From contig JAFKDC010000020.1 in NCBI GenBank assembly GCA_017255395.1, positions 53,130 to 117,129 on the forward strand: 64,000 nt of DNA. Direction: 5' to 3'. The translations under genes and the position numbers were made by a program. This document shows positions 27,393 through 35,159 of the stretch, one piece after another. Positions within the stretch are counted from its first letter, which is position 1. The number at the start of each line of letters is the position of its first letter. Origin of the DNA: Enemella evansiae (lineage in GTDB: Bacteria; Pseudomonadota; Alphaproteobacteria; Rhodobacterales; Rhodobacteraceae). The notes under the pieces are model-generated. The model was not told the DNA's origin, made no database searches, and saw nothing but the letters and a program-made list of their open reading frames with translations.

Positions 27393-28307
27393 GTGGACAG
27401 AAACTCCGTCTCCTGGTCCGGCGCCATGCCCGCGATCACCACCCCCTTCACCAAGGCGGGCGAGGTCGATCACGACGCGCTTGCCGCCAACATCCGCCGC
27501 CTTCTGAAGGAGGGCGCGTCCGGCGTCCTCGCCGCCGGCTGCACCGGCGAATTCTGGGCCCTGCTCCCCGAAGAGCGGCGCGCGATCTACGCCACCACCC
27601 GCAAGGCGGCGGGCGAGGGCACCGCCATCGTCGGCGCGCCCGGCATCACCCCGCGCGAGGTCATCGCCGGGATGGAAGCCGCCGCAGAGGCGGGCGTCGA
27701 CGGCGTGCTGGTGCTGCCGCCCTTCTTCGCGCATCTCTCGCGCGAAGAGCTGGTGGCCCACTTCCGCACCGTCTCGGACGCCGCCCCCCTGCCCGTCGTG
27801 CTCTACAACATCCCCGGCAACGCCGGGAACGCGCTGACGCCCGAGATCGTCGACGAGCTTGCCGACCTCGAGAACGTCGTGGCGATCAAGGAAAGCTCGG
27901 GCGACTGGCTGAACTTCCACCGCACGCTGGCGCTGACCTCGGACCGTATCCGGGTGTTCTGCGGCCCCTCCTCGACCATCGGCGTGCCCGCCATGCTGGC
28001 GCAATGCGACGGTCTGGTGGACTGCTTCCCCAACGTCTGGTCGGCGCTTCTGGACATCTGGCCGATGATCCAGCGCGGCGAGTTCGACGAGGCATGGGCG
28101 TTGCAAAGCCGCGCGCAGGAGCTGACCAACCTCTTCGTCACCGGCGGCCGCACGCTCTATCCCGCCACCAAGGCCGCGATGGACTACCTCGGCCTGCCGG
28201 GTGGCGGCCTGCCGCGCGCGCCGCTGAAACCGCTCTCGGGCGAGGCGCTGTCGGGTCTGCATCGCGGGCTGGACCGCATCCTGAACCTGACCGAAAACGC
28301 CGCCTGA
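27393..28307 (+). CDS. DapA-family (DHDPS/NAL-type) lyase or deaminase, second copy
   Basis: A 304-residue member of the dihydrodipicolinate synthase superfamily with Schiff-base Lys166 (AIKESSG), catalytic Tyr138 (LYNIP) and AGCTGEF at 48-54. It begins with GTG 18 bp after the aminotransferase stop. It differs considerably from the 12931 paralogue, so the two probably act on different intermediates. The absence of lysine-synthesis neighbours argues against true DapA. Confidence 0.87.
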   Translation: MDRNSVSWSGAMPAITTPFTKAGEVDHDALAANIRRLLKEGASGVLAAGCTGEFWALLPEERRAIYATTRKAAGEGTAIVGAPGITPREVIAGMEAAAEAGVDGVLVLPPFFAHLSREELVAHFRTVSDAAPLPVVLYNIPGNAGNALTPEIVDELADLENVVAIKESSGDWLNFHRTLALTSDRIRVFCGPSSTIGVPAMLAQCDGLVDCFPNVWSALLDIWPMIQRGEFDEAWALQSRAQELTNLFVTGGRTLYPATKAAMDYLGLPGGGLPRAPLKPLSGEALSGLHRGLDRILNLTENAA

Positions 28308-28370
28308 CCGGGCTGGACAGTGGCCCCCGCGGGCCGCATGACACGCACTAGACTACAGGAAGGACCCGCA

Positions 28371-29153
28371 ATGGATCTGGGTTTGAAAGGCCGCCGCGCC
28401 ATCGTCTCCGCCGCCAGCAAGGGGCTGGGCCGCGCCTGCGCCATGTCGCTGGCCGCCGAGGGCGTCGACCTCGTGCTGAACGCCCGCAGCGCCGACGCGC
28501 TCGAGGCCACAGCCGAAGACATCCGCGCCGCCCATGGCGTGAACGTCACCACCGTCGCCGCCGATTTCATCACGCCCGAGGGGCGCGCCGAAATCCTCGC
28601 CAAGGCGGGCGACACCGACATCCTCGTGACCAACCCCGGCGTCCGTCAGGTGCCGGGCGAATACGAGGACTGGACCCGCGAGGACTGGAACGAATGGTTC
28701 GAGGCGCATTTCTTCGCCTCGCTCGAGATGATCACCGGCTGCCTGCCGGGCATGCGCGCCCGCAAGTTCGGCCGCATCGTCAACATCTCGGTCAGCTTCA
28801 TCAAGTTCCCGCAGCCGCATTTCGCCCACTCGCACTCGGCCCGCCTCGCGCTTTCGGGCGCCATCGCCTCGCTGGTCAAGGAAACCGTGCGCGACAACGT
28901 GACGATAAACACGGTCTGCCCGGGCTTCTTCGACACCGACGCGCTGCACACCAACCTCCACAACCACGCGCGGCGCGGCAACACCACCTACGAGGCCATC
29001 GTCGAGAACCGCATCCAGAGCGTCCCCGCAGGCCGCTTCGCCGATCCCAAGGAATGCGGCGACCTCGTGGCCTTCCTCTGCTCCGATCAGGCGGGCTTCA
29101 TCGTGGGCCAGAACATCATCAACGACGGCGGCGTCTATCAGGGCCTGTTCTGA
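28371..29153 (+). CDS. SDR-family protein lacking the catalytic Tyr-Lys pair
   Basis: A 260-residue SDR-fold protein with SAASKGLG at residues 13-20 and the structural Asn region (VTNPG). The catalytic YxxxK is replaced: the aligned segment reads HSHSARLALSG, with His/Ser where Tyr is expected and Arg instead of Lys. Such non-canonical SDRs with an xxxR motif exist among 3-oxoacyl-reductase-like proteins, so it may be catalytically altered rather than dead. AGGAAGG precedes the ATG at 28371. It shares its stop with the start of the next SDR. Confidence 0.82.
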   Translation: MDLGLKGRRAIVSAASKGLGRACAMSLAAEGVDLVLNARSADALEATAEDIRAAHGVNVTTVAADFITPEGRAEILAKAGDTDILVTNPGVRQVPGEYEDWTREDWNEWFEAHFFASLEMITGCLPGMRARKFGRIVNISVSFIKFPQPHFAHSHSARLALSGAIASLVKETVRDNVTINTVCPGFFDTDALHTNLHNHARRGNTTYEAIVENRIQSVPAGRFADPKECGDLVAFLCSDQAGFIVGQNIINDGGVYQGLF

Positions 29154-29860
29154 TGCGAACCGTGATGATCTCCGGCGGCGCGCGGGGGCTGGGGGCAGCC
29201 ATCACCGCCCGCTGCCTCGCCGACGGCCACCGAGTCTCGGTCGGCCTGCGCCAACCCGAACGGCTCGCCGAGGCCTTCCCCGACGCCGATCCCGACCAGC
29301 TTCAGGCACACCGCTTCGACGCCGACGCGCCCGAGACGGTGCAACAGTGGGTGGACGCGACGGCGGCGCAGATGGGCGCCCCCGACGCGCTGATCAACAA
29401 CGCCGGCATCCTCAGGATGGTCGACTTCCACCGCGGCACCGAGGACGACCTCGACGACCTCTGGACCGTCAACGTCAAGGCTCCCTTCCGCCTGATCCGC
29501 GCCGCCCTGCCCCACCTCATCGCCTCGGGAAAGGGCCGCGTCGTCTCCATCGCCTCGACGGATGCCAAACGCTACCGCGACCCCACCGCCTCGCTGGGCT
29601 ACGTGATGACCAAGGGCGCGCTGGTGGCGATGACGCAGGCGGTCCGCTTCCAGGGCTGGGACGAGGGCCTGCGCGGCACCGCCATCTGCCCCGGCGCCAT
29701 CGACACGAGCATGATCGACGGCATCCCCGGCGTCACCCCCAAGGACAAGCGCCTGCAACCCAAGGACGTGGCCGAGATCGTCTCGCTGGTCCTGACCCTG
29801 CCCAATCAGGCAAGCCTGCCCGAAATCGTCGTCAACACCCGGCTCGAGCCCTTTATCTGA
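29153..29860 (+). CDS. SDR-family oxidoreductase
   Basis: A 235-residue SDR with SGGARGLG at residues 7-14, NNAGI, active-site Ser (VSIAST) and an intact YVMTK catalytic motif. It starts within the stop of the preceding SDR (TGATG) and is the last gene of the sugar-ABC catabolic operon. Pairing with the non-canonical SDR suggests a possible heteromer or sequential steps, which is inference only. Confidence 0.86.
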   Translation: MRTVMISGGARGLGAAITARCLADGHRVSVGLRQPERLAEAFPDADPDQLQAHRFDADAPETVQQWVDATAAQMGAPDALINNAGILRMVDFHRGTEDDLDDLWTVNVKAPFRLIRAALPHLIASGKGRVVSIASTDAKRYRDPTASLGYVMTKGALVAMTQAVRFQGWDEGLRGTAICPGAIDTSMIDGIPGVTPKDKRLQPKDVAEIVSLVLTLPNQASLPEIVVNTRLEPFI

Positions 29861-29914
29861 CCGGCTCCAAGACGGCCAAGCCCAAAGACACCGGCACCCC
29901 AAACACAATACCCC

Positions 29915-29953
29915 TTGTCAAACCGCCCCTCCGGTATGATATTGTCATACCGG
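29915..29953 (+). promoter_or_regulatory. Promoter and autoregulatory palindrome of the parDE-like module
   Basis: A perfect 9-bp inverted repeat (CCGGTATGA-N5-TCATACCGG, 29931-29953) lies just upstream of the antitoxin start. A plausible -35 TTGTCA at 29915-29920 and -10 GATATT at 29938-29943 are 17 bp apart, with the palindrome covering the -10. GGAGG at 29952 serves as ribosome binding site. This is the standard layout for repression by an antitoxin-toxin complex. Confidence 0.7.
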
Positions 29954-29964
29954 AGGCCAAACCC

Positions 29965-30222
29965 ATGACCGTCAAGACCACGCTCAGCTTCACCGACCGC
30001 CACCACCGCTTCCTCAAGGATCAGGTGGACCGCGGCGTCTACGCCACCGCCAGCGCCGGGGTGGCCGCCGCCGTCGAACAGATGATGCTGGACGAGGAAC
30101 TCCGCGCCACGATGCTCGACGCCCTGGCCGAGGAACTGCGCGCCCGCGCCGCCACCCCCGCCACGGACTACCTGGACGAAAACGCCACCTTTGGCACCGT
30201 CCTCGACCGTCTCAAGGCGTGA
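29965..30222 (+). CDS. ParD/CopG-like antitoxin
   Basis: An 85-residue protein with an N-terminal ribbon-helix-helix-like segment (TVKTTLSFTDRHHRFLKDQV, about 2-21) and a charged C-terminal tail ending FGTVLDRLKA, typical of ParD-type antitoxins that bind ParE. It overlaps the toxin gene by 4 bp. It is presumed to repress its own promoter through the 29931 palindrome and to neutralise the toxin. Confidence 0.82.
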   Translation: MTVKTTLSFTDRHHRFLKDQVDRGVYATASAGVAAAVEQMMLDEELRATMLDALAEELRARAATPATDYLDENATFGTVLDRLKA

Positions 30223-30539
30223 GCTACCGCGTCACCTTCCATCCCGCCGTCACCCGCGACCTCGACAGGATCGCCCGCAGGCTGCTCCCACTTGCAGGCC
30301 CACGCTCGACGGCCCGGGTGATCGAAACGCTGCGCGACGCCGCCCGCAGCCTGTCAGAGACCCCGCACCGGGGCACGCTGCGCCACGACATCCTGCCCGG
30401 GTTGCGCGCCATCCCGGCGGGCCGCCGGGGGGTGATCTGCTTCACCGTTAACGACGAGACCCGCACCGTCCTCGTCCACCTCCTTGCATGGGGCGGCACC
30501 GACTGGCAGGCCCGCGTCCCGACGCGCCCGGCACCCTGA
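30219..30539 (+). CDS. ParE/RelE-superfamily toxin
   Basis: A 106-residue basic protein starting with GTG inside the antitoxin stop. It has the ParE-like pattern: a beta-strand start (YRVTFHPAV) followed by helices with DLDRIARRLL, then LPGLRAIPAGRRGVICFTVN and a final strand (TVLVHLLAWGG). ParE proteins inhibit gyrase; RelE relatives cleave mRNA, and the two cannot be separated here. On a repABC replicon it is probably a maintenance (addiction) module. Confidence 0.8.
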   Translation: MSYRVTFHPAVTRDLDRIARRLLPLAGPRSTARVIETLRDAARSLSETPHRGTLRHDILPGLRAIPAGRRGVICFTVNDETRTVLVHLLAWGGTDWQARVPTRPAP

Positions 30540-30551
30540 CCTCGCCCCCTC

Positions 30552-30608
30552 GTTTCTTCTGTCCCCAAATATCCCGGGGGGCGAGCGCAGCGAGCGGGGC
30601 AGAGCCCC
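30552..30608 (+). repeat. REP-like dispersed repeat, copy 1
   Basis: A pyrimidine-rich lead, CCCCAAATATCCCGGGGG, a short variable hairpin and the hairpin GGGGC-AGA-GCCCC (30596-30608). It follows the toxin gene. Two more copies with the same order of parts lie at 30632 and 34911. Confidence 0.6.
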
Positions 30609-30631
30609 TGCCCGGCCTGACACGCGCCCGC

Positions 30632-30688
30632 CTTCTTTGGTCTTCCAAATACCTCGGGGGAGTCCCGCAGGGACGGTGGCAGAGCCCC
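30632..30688 (+). repeat. REP-like dispersed repeat, copy 2
   Basis: TTCCAAATACCTCGGGGG followed by the small hairpin GTCCC-gcag-GGAC and a GGCAGAGCCCC motif. It is tandem with copy 1. Both fill the 242-bp gap between the toxin gene and the convergent gcvPB stop, where they could act as a bidirectional transcription end. Confidence 0.6.
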
Positions 30689-30781
30689 CCGGCGGGCGCC
30701 CCGTTAACGCGCCCGCCCCCGGGCGACCCGCGCCAGCGGGGCGCGATCCCTCGACCGATCCGCGCCGGCGGGGCGCAGCCC

Positions 30782-32326
30782 CTACTCCGCCGCCATGGCC
30801 TTCAGGTGCTTCTTCTCGTAGGCGCGCCAGGTCGTCGCCCAGACCGAAGGATCGTCCAGCGCCGAGGTCAGCCCCGAGACCGCCGCATTGTGCGGCGCGG
30901 TCTTCACGATCTCCGCATCCGCATAGGCCTCGCCGATCACATGCTCCAGCACGTCGATCCAGTAGTCGATGTCCTCCTTCGACCACAGCTCCCCGGCCTC
31001 GGGCGTGAAGGGTTCCGCCACCAGCCATGGCTCATGGCTCAACCACAGCGCGTCGATGCCGAAATCCGTCATCCTCTGCGAGATCTCGAAGACCGAACAG
31101 CCGGTGTCCGCCGTCACCTGCTCGACCGAGTGGCGCGTCATCTCCATGCGCGGCACATCCACGCCGGGGTTCGACCGGCTCACGCCCTTCACCTGCCCAA
31201 GACGCCAGTCCATGTAGTTGTTGGACAGGACAGAGATGTCGGCGGCCTCGCGCAGCCCCTCGGCCCCCATCGCCCGGGCCCAGGCATAGGCCTTCATCAC
31301 CTGAGGCGCGTTGCCCCAGAACTCCCGCACCCGGCCGATCCCCTGCGGGCGGTCGTCGTCCAGCGCGTAACCCTCTGCGGTCTTCACCACCACCGGACCG
31401 GGCAGGAAGGGCACGAGGTGCTCCGCGCAGCCATAGGCCCCCACCGCAGGCCCGCCGCCGCCCTTCGGCGCGCCGAAGGTCTTGTGCAGCATGTACATGC
31501 AGGCGTCGAAGCCCAGCTCGCGCGCCCTCAGCCGCGTCATCACCCCGTTGAAATTCGCATGATCGTAGAAACACAGGCCCCCCGCCTCGTGCACGATCCG
31601 CACCCATTCCTTTATGTCGGGGTTGTAGATACCCATGTCGTCGGGGTTGTTCACCATCAGCGCCGCCGTGCGCGGCCCGATCACCGATTTCAGCTGATCC
31701 AGCGAGGGATAGCCCCCCTCCTCCAGCGAGAGCGTGATCACCTCGAACCCGGCGGTGTTCGCCGTGGCGGGCGAACAGGGGTGGGTCTGGATCGTGGTGA
31801 TGATCTGGTCGCGCTGCTGCAACTCGCCGCGCGCGGCGTGATAGGCCCGCGTCACGCAGGCATGGGTATAGGCCGCATCCGCGCCGCCGCCCGCCTGGAA
31901 GACGAACTGGTCCATGCCGCTGACCTCGCAGAGGAAGTCGCTGAAGTTGTCGTAAAGCTCCAGCACGCCCTGCAATGTCTCGGGCTCCTGCAGGGGATGC
32001 AGGTCCTTCAGATGCTCCAGCGTCGCCCGCTCGCCAATACGCGGGTTGTACTTCATCGTGCAGGTGCCGAAGAGCGAGACCCCGGTCATCCCCAGCGTCA
32101 TCTGGCTCAGGTGCAGGTAGTGGCGCAGCGCGTCATGCTCTGTCAGTTCGGGCAGCGCTGGTGCCGCCTTGCGCGCGGCCTTCCCCGGCAGCGCGGGCGC
32201 GGGCGCATCCTCGAAGACGATGCCCCTGCGGCCCGTCCCGGTCATTTCCATCACCACCGGCTCCGACCATTTCGCGGCGCGGAAGCCGTTGGATTGTTTC
32301 AGGTGGTCTTTCATCGGCGCAGTCAT
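30782..32326 (-). CDS. gcvPB: Glycine dehydrogenase (decarboxylating) subunit 2, GcvPB
   Basis: A 514-residue PLP-binding half of split P-protein. The PLP Lys is in LHKTFGAPKGGGG, a slightly altered form of the usual HKTFxxPHGGGGPG. The start at MTAPMKD overlaps the gcvPA stop (ATGA). With GcvPA it decarboxylates glycine and passes an aminomethyl group to lipoyl-GcvH. No gcvT, gcvH or lpd is nearby, so the complex must borrow these from elsewhere or serve another decarboxylation. Confidence 0.9.
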   Translation of the reverse strand: MTAPMKDHLKQSNGFRAAKWSEPVVMEMTGTGRRGIVFEDAPAPALPGKAARKAAPALPELTEHDALRHYLHLSQMTLGMTGVSLFGTCTMKYNPRIGERATLEHLKDLHPLQEPETLQGVLELYDNFSDFLCEVSGMDQFVFQAGGGADAAYTHACVTRAYHAARGELQQRDQIITTIQTHPCSPATANTAGFEVITLSLEEGGYPSLDQLKSVIGPRTAALMVNNPDDMGIYNPDIKEWVRIVHEAGGLCFYDHANFNGVMTRLRARELGFDACMYMLHKTFGAPKGGGGPAVGAYGCAEHLVPFLPGPVVVKTAEGYALDDDRPQGIGRVREFWGNAPQVMKAYAWARAMGAEGLREAADISVLSNNYMDWRLGQVKGVSRSNPGVDVPRMEMTRHSVEQVTADTGCSVFEISQRMTDFGIDALWLSHEPWLVAEPFTPEAGELWSKEDIDYWIDVLEHVIGEAYADAEIVKTAPHNAAVSGLTSALDDPSVWATTWRAYEKKHLKAMAAE

Positions 32327-33702
32327 TGCATCGCCTCCTTCACAGCCGCGACCAGCGCGGCGATATCCTCTTCCGTATGCACTTCGGTCACGCAGAGCAG
32401 CATGGCGTTGCCCTCGATCCCCGGCTCTCCGGTCAGGTCCTTGCCGCCAAGGATGCCCGAGGCCCGCAGGGCCGCGTTGACCTCGGCAACCGGCCTGTCG
32501 AACCGCGCCACGAATTCCTTGAACACGGGCCGCGACAGGTCGACGGAAACGCCCTCCACCGCATCCAGCCCCTCCGCCGCACGGCGTGCGCGCGCCATGA
32601 TCAGCCGGCCCACCTCGGCGAAGCCCTCCGGCCCCATCGCCGCCATGTAGGCGGCATTGGCCAGCGCCCAGAGGTAGGTCGAATTGCCGGTCCAGTCCTT
32701 GCCCTCGTCGCGCATCCCGTAGGACGACTGGTGAAACAGCGTCAGGCCAAAGCCGAACTCGCCCGGCTCCCGCGTCTCCGAGATCGAGATGTTGAGCGTG
32801 TTGTACTCGCGCGCATAACGCTCCTCGTCGGGCGAGGCGATGAAGCCCCCGACCCCGCCGCCCGCATACATAGGCACGCCCAGGGGCTGGGTCGGCCCCA
32901 CGGCAATGGTCGCCCCATAGGCCCCCGGCGCCTCCAGCAGCCCCAGCGACAGCGGGTCCACGCCCACGATCGCCTCGGCCCCGGCGGCCTTGGCCATGGC
33001 GCAAAGCCCACCCGGGTCGCCGTCGATCACCCCCAGATAGCCCGGCGTCTCAAAGTACAGCGCCGCCGCCCCCTCCAGCTTGGCCTTCAGATCGGCGCGG
33101 TCGATGCAGCCATCCGAACCGACCGCCACCGGCACGATCTCGATATGCCGCGCCATCTCGGTGGGCTCGCAATAAGTCTCCAGCACCATCCGCCGCTCGG
33201 GGTCCATGACCGCCGGCACGACGACCTTCCGCCGCCCCGTCATGCGCGCGGCCATGCGCACCGCATGCCCCACCGCGCAGCCCCACGAGTAGACGGGCAG
33301 GCCGACGAAATCCATCTCGACCAGAGCGCCGATCTGGCTGGTGAACTCGAACCACGCCTGGTTGCGCCCGTGGTCAGAAGTCGGAGAACCGAAGACCGAG
33401 GTCTGCCACTCGTACCGCCCCACGACCTCCTCGCAGATCGCGGGTACGTAATGCGGCCAGGCCCCCGCGCCCCGGAAACAGGACCCCTCGGCAAAGACCC
33501 TGTTCTTCGCCATCAGGTCGTTCAGATGCCGCGACAGCGCCACCTCGGATGCCAGCATCGGCGGCAGGTCCAGCGGCCTCTCGATCCGGTGCCCCTCGGG
33601 GATCTGGACGAACAGGTCCTCCACATCCTTCACCCCCAGCGCGGCCAGCATCTCTGCCTTGGCCGTGCCGCCGGAATTCGCCATCCATGGATGTGCCTTC
33701 AT
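32323..33702 (-). CDS. gcvPA: Glycine dehydrogenase (decarboxylating) subunit 1, GcvPA
   Basis: A 459-residue partner subunit of split glycine decarboxylase, matching the family from the N-terminal PNSGGT-like segment (here MANSGGTAKAEMLAALGV) to the C-terminal ALLCVTEVHTEEDI. A Shine-Dalgarno AAGGAGAG lies before the ATG. It follows the ATP-NAD-kinase-like gene by 16 bp and overlaps gcvPB, forming a three-gene minus-strand operon controlled from 34.8 kb. Confidence 0.9.
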   Translation of the reverse strand: MKAHPWMANSGGTAKAEMLAALGVKDVEDLFVQIPEGHRIERPLDLPPMLASEVALSRHLNDLMAKNRVFAEGSCFRGAGAWPHYVPAICEEVVGRYEWQTSVFGSPTSDHGRNQAWFEFTSQIGALVEMDFVGLPVYSWGCAVGHAVRMAARMTGRRKVVVPAVMDPERRMVLETYCEPTEMARHIEIVPVAVGSDGCIDRADLKAKLEGAAALYFETPGYLGVIDGDPGGLCAMAKAAGAEAIVGVDPLSLGLLEAPGAYGATIAVGPTQPLGVPMYAGGGVGGFIASPDEERYAREYNTLNISISETREPGEFGFGLTLFHQSSYGMRDEGKDWTGNSTYLWALANAAYMAAMGPEGFAEVGRLIMARARRAAEGLDAVEGVSVDLSRPVFKEFVARFDRPVAEVNAALRASGILGGKDLTGEPGIEGNAMLLCVTEVHTEEDIAALVAAVKEAMQ

Positions 33703-33718
33703 GTGCTCTCTCCTTGTC

Positions 33719-34798
33719 TCACGCGACCACGCGCATCACCTGCCTGCGGCCCGGTCCGGTGATCACCGGCCAATAGCCCGCAAGCGCGGCATCCAGCGCC
33801 ACGTCGCCCGTGTCGATCGTCAACTCCTGCGGGGTCAGCCCCGCAAGCTTCCCCGCGCCGCAGATCACGTCGATCCTCGGCATCCCGGCGGCCCGCAGCA
33901 CCGCCGGTGAAATCTGCTGGTTGCCGCGCCCAAGGACAAAGCCCTGCCCGCCGACCACCGTCAGCACCACGCAGACGCGCCGCCCCGCGACCCGCGCCAG
34001 AAGCGCCCGCTCGTCCAGGTCCCGGGCCACCACACGGCCCCCCTCGGCAAGATCCACGCCCAGCAGCGACCCGCCGCCGAGCCGGTCCTTCAGCGCCATC
34101 ATCGTGGCCCCCGGCCCCAGCACGTAAAGGCACCCCGGCTCCATCCCGGCCGCGTAACCCGCCAGCGCCGCGTCCATCTCTCCGACGGCGTCGCCGCTCC
34201 CCGCCTTGGGGTTCTGCCGCGCCCCCGCCCCGTCGAAGGGCACTCGCGCCACGCAGTACAGCCGCGCCGACAGGCGCCCCGCGCGCCGCGCCGCCTCGTC
34301 GAGATCCAGCACCTCGACCATCTCGACCCGCCGCCGGGGGTCCTTCAGGAAGGCCGCCGCCATGCGCCCCGCCCGCTCGGGCGAACGCGCGAAGACGCCG
34401 GAATGCATCTTCACGCCCGACGGGATGCCAAGGATCGGCACCCCCGCCGCATTGGCCGCGCAGATGTCGCGCGCCGTGCCGTCGCCGCCCGCGAAGAGGA
34501 TCAGATCCACCTCTCCCGCCATGGCCCGCACCGCCGCTGCCGTATCCTCCGCCGTGCCGGTCAGCGGCGCGGGCCCGACCGCGCGCACCGCGCCCTCGGC
34601 AGGCAGCACCGGCCCGGCCAGCACCTCGGCCTCGCACTCCGCCCGGAAGGCCGCCAGCGCCCGCGCCGCGCGCAAAGGCCCCTGCCCCACGCGCCCCTCG
34701 CGGGCCGCGCGCGCCGCGATGTCCGGCTCGTCGCTGCCCTTTCGGGCCATCGCGCCGCCCAGACCGGCCAAAGGGTTCACGATCAACCCCAATCGCAC
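33719..34798 (-). CDS. ATP-NAD kinase-like protein (AcoX type)
   Basis: A 359-residue protein with an ATP-NAD kinase fold: LGLIVNPLAGLGG at the N-terminus and the GGDGTARD motif at residues 104-111. The length and C-terminal part resemble the AcoX-like branch linked to catabolic operons rather than housekeeping NAD kinase. I chose the GTG at 34798 (GGAAAG 9 nt upstream); the upstream Met (34831) lies inside the operator. It leads the gcvPA-gcvPB operon. Function in glycine cleavage is not known. Confidence 0.8.
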   Translation of the reverse strand: MRLGLIVNPLAGLGGAMARKGSDEPDIAARAAREGRVGQGPLRAARALAAFRAECEAEVLAGPVLPAEGAVRAVGPAPLTGTAEDTAAAVRAMAGEVDLILFAGGDGTARDICAANAAGVPILGIPSGVKMHSGVFARSPERAGRMAAAFLKDPRRRVEMVEVLDLDEAARRAGRLSARLYCVARVPFDGAGARQNPKAGSGDAVGEMDAALAGYAAGMEPGCLYVLGPGATMMALKDRLGGGSLLGVDLAEGGRVVARDLDERALLARVAGRRVCVVLTVVGGQGFVLGRGNQQISPAVLRAAGMPRIDVICGAGKLAGLTPQELTIDTGDVALDAALAGYWPVITGPGRRQVMRVVA

Positions 34799-34812
34799 GT
34801 CACCAAACTTTC

Positions 34813-34836
34813 CGTACTTTTGTTCGCACATTGAAA
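34813..34836 (+). promoter_or_regulatory. Tripartite operator upstream of the gcvPAB operon
   Basis: Half-sites CGTAC, GTTCG and TGAAA with 4- and 5-bp spacers; the third half-site is degenerate. It lies 14 bp upstream of the ATP-NAD-kinase-like start (minus), a position suited to blocking transcription. Confidence 0.6.
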
Positions 34837-34910
34837 CCTTGCCGAATCCCCGCCGTCCGCGCAAGCAAAATTCCATGGCCCGCGCGGACCGGACGAGAAA
34901 CCGCCCCCGA

Positions 34911-34970
34911 CTTCTTTTCTGTCCAAATACTCGGGGGTGAGGCGCGCAGCGCCGAGGGGGCAAAGCCCCC
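34911..34970 (+). repeat. REP-like dispersed repeat, copy 3
   Basis: TTCTTTTCTGTCCAAATA, CTCGGGGG, the hairpin GGCGC-GCA-GCGCC (34941-34953) and GGGGG-CAAAG-CCCCC (34956-34970). It has the same order of parts as the copies at 30552 and 30632. Confidence 0.6.
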
Positions 34971-35159
34971 TTTTCACCTTCACAAAGGCCCGCGAATCCG
35001 CATGCGCGCAGCGAAATTCTTGAGTTTTCCCAACTTTATCCACACCCGGCGACGAAAACCCTTGTCCGAATCCCGTTTACCCGGCATTTAATTACGCCAT
35101 AAACCGAAAAACACGCCGCAAACCGTAACAACAAGCGGCGAACAAGGTTAATAGGCGGT
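34971..35159. other. Leader region upstream of repA
   Basis: A 189-bp AT-richer spacer before repA. It contains AACTTTATCCACA, resembling a DnaA-box-like sequence (TTATCCACA, 35036-35044), and an inverted CCGC/GCGG pair close to repA. It should carry the repA promoter and any RepA operator. Together with the REP-like copy and the operator at 34813 it makes up the gene-free stretch 34799-35159. Confidence 0.5.

Noticed and set aside
34799..34831. Longer N-terminus for the ATP-NAD-kinase-like protein
   Set aside because: The upstream Met lies inside the tripartite operator and the added residues have no homology; GTG at 34798 with GGAAAG upstream is a better start.
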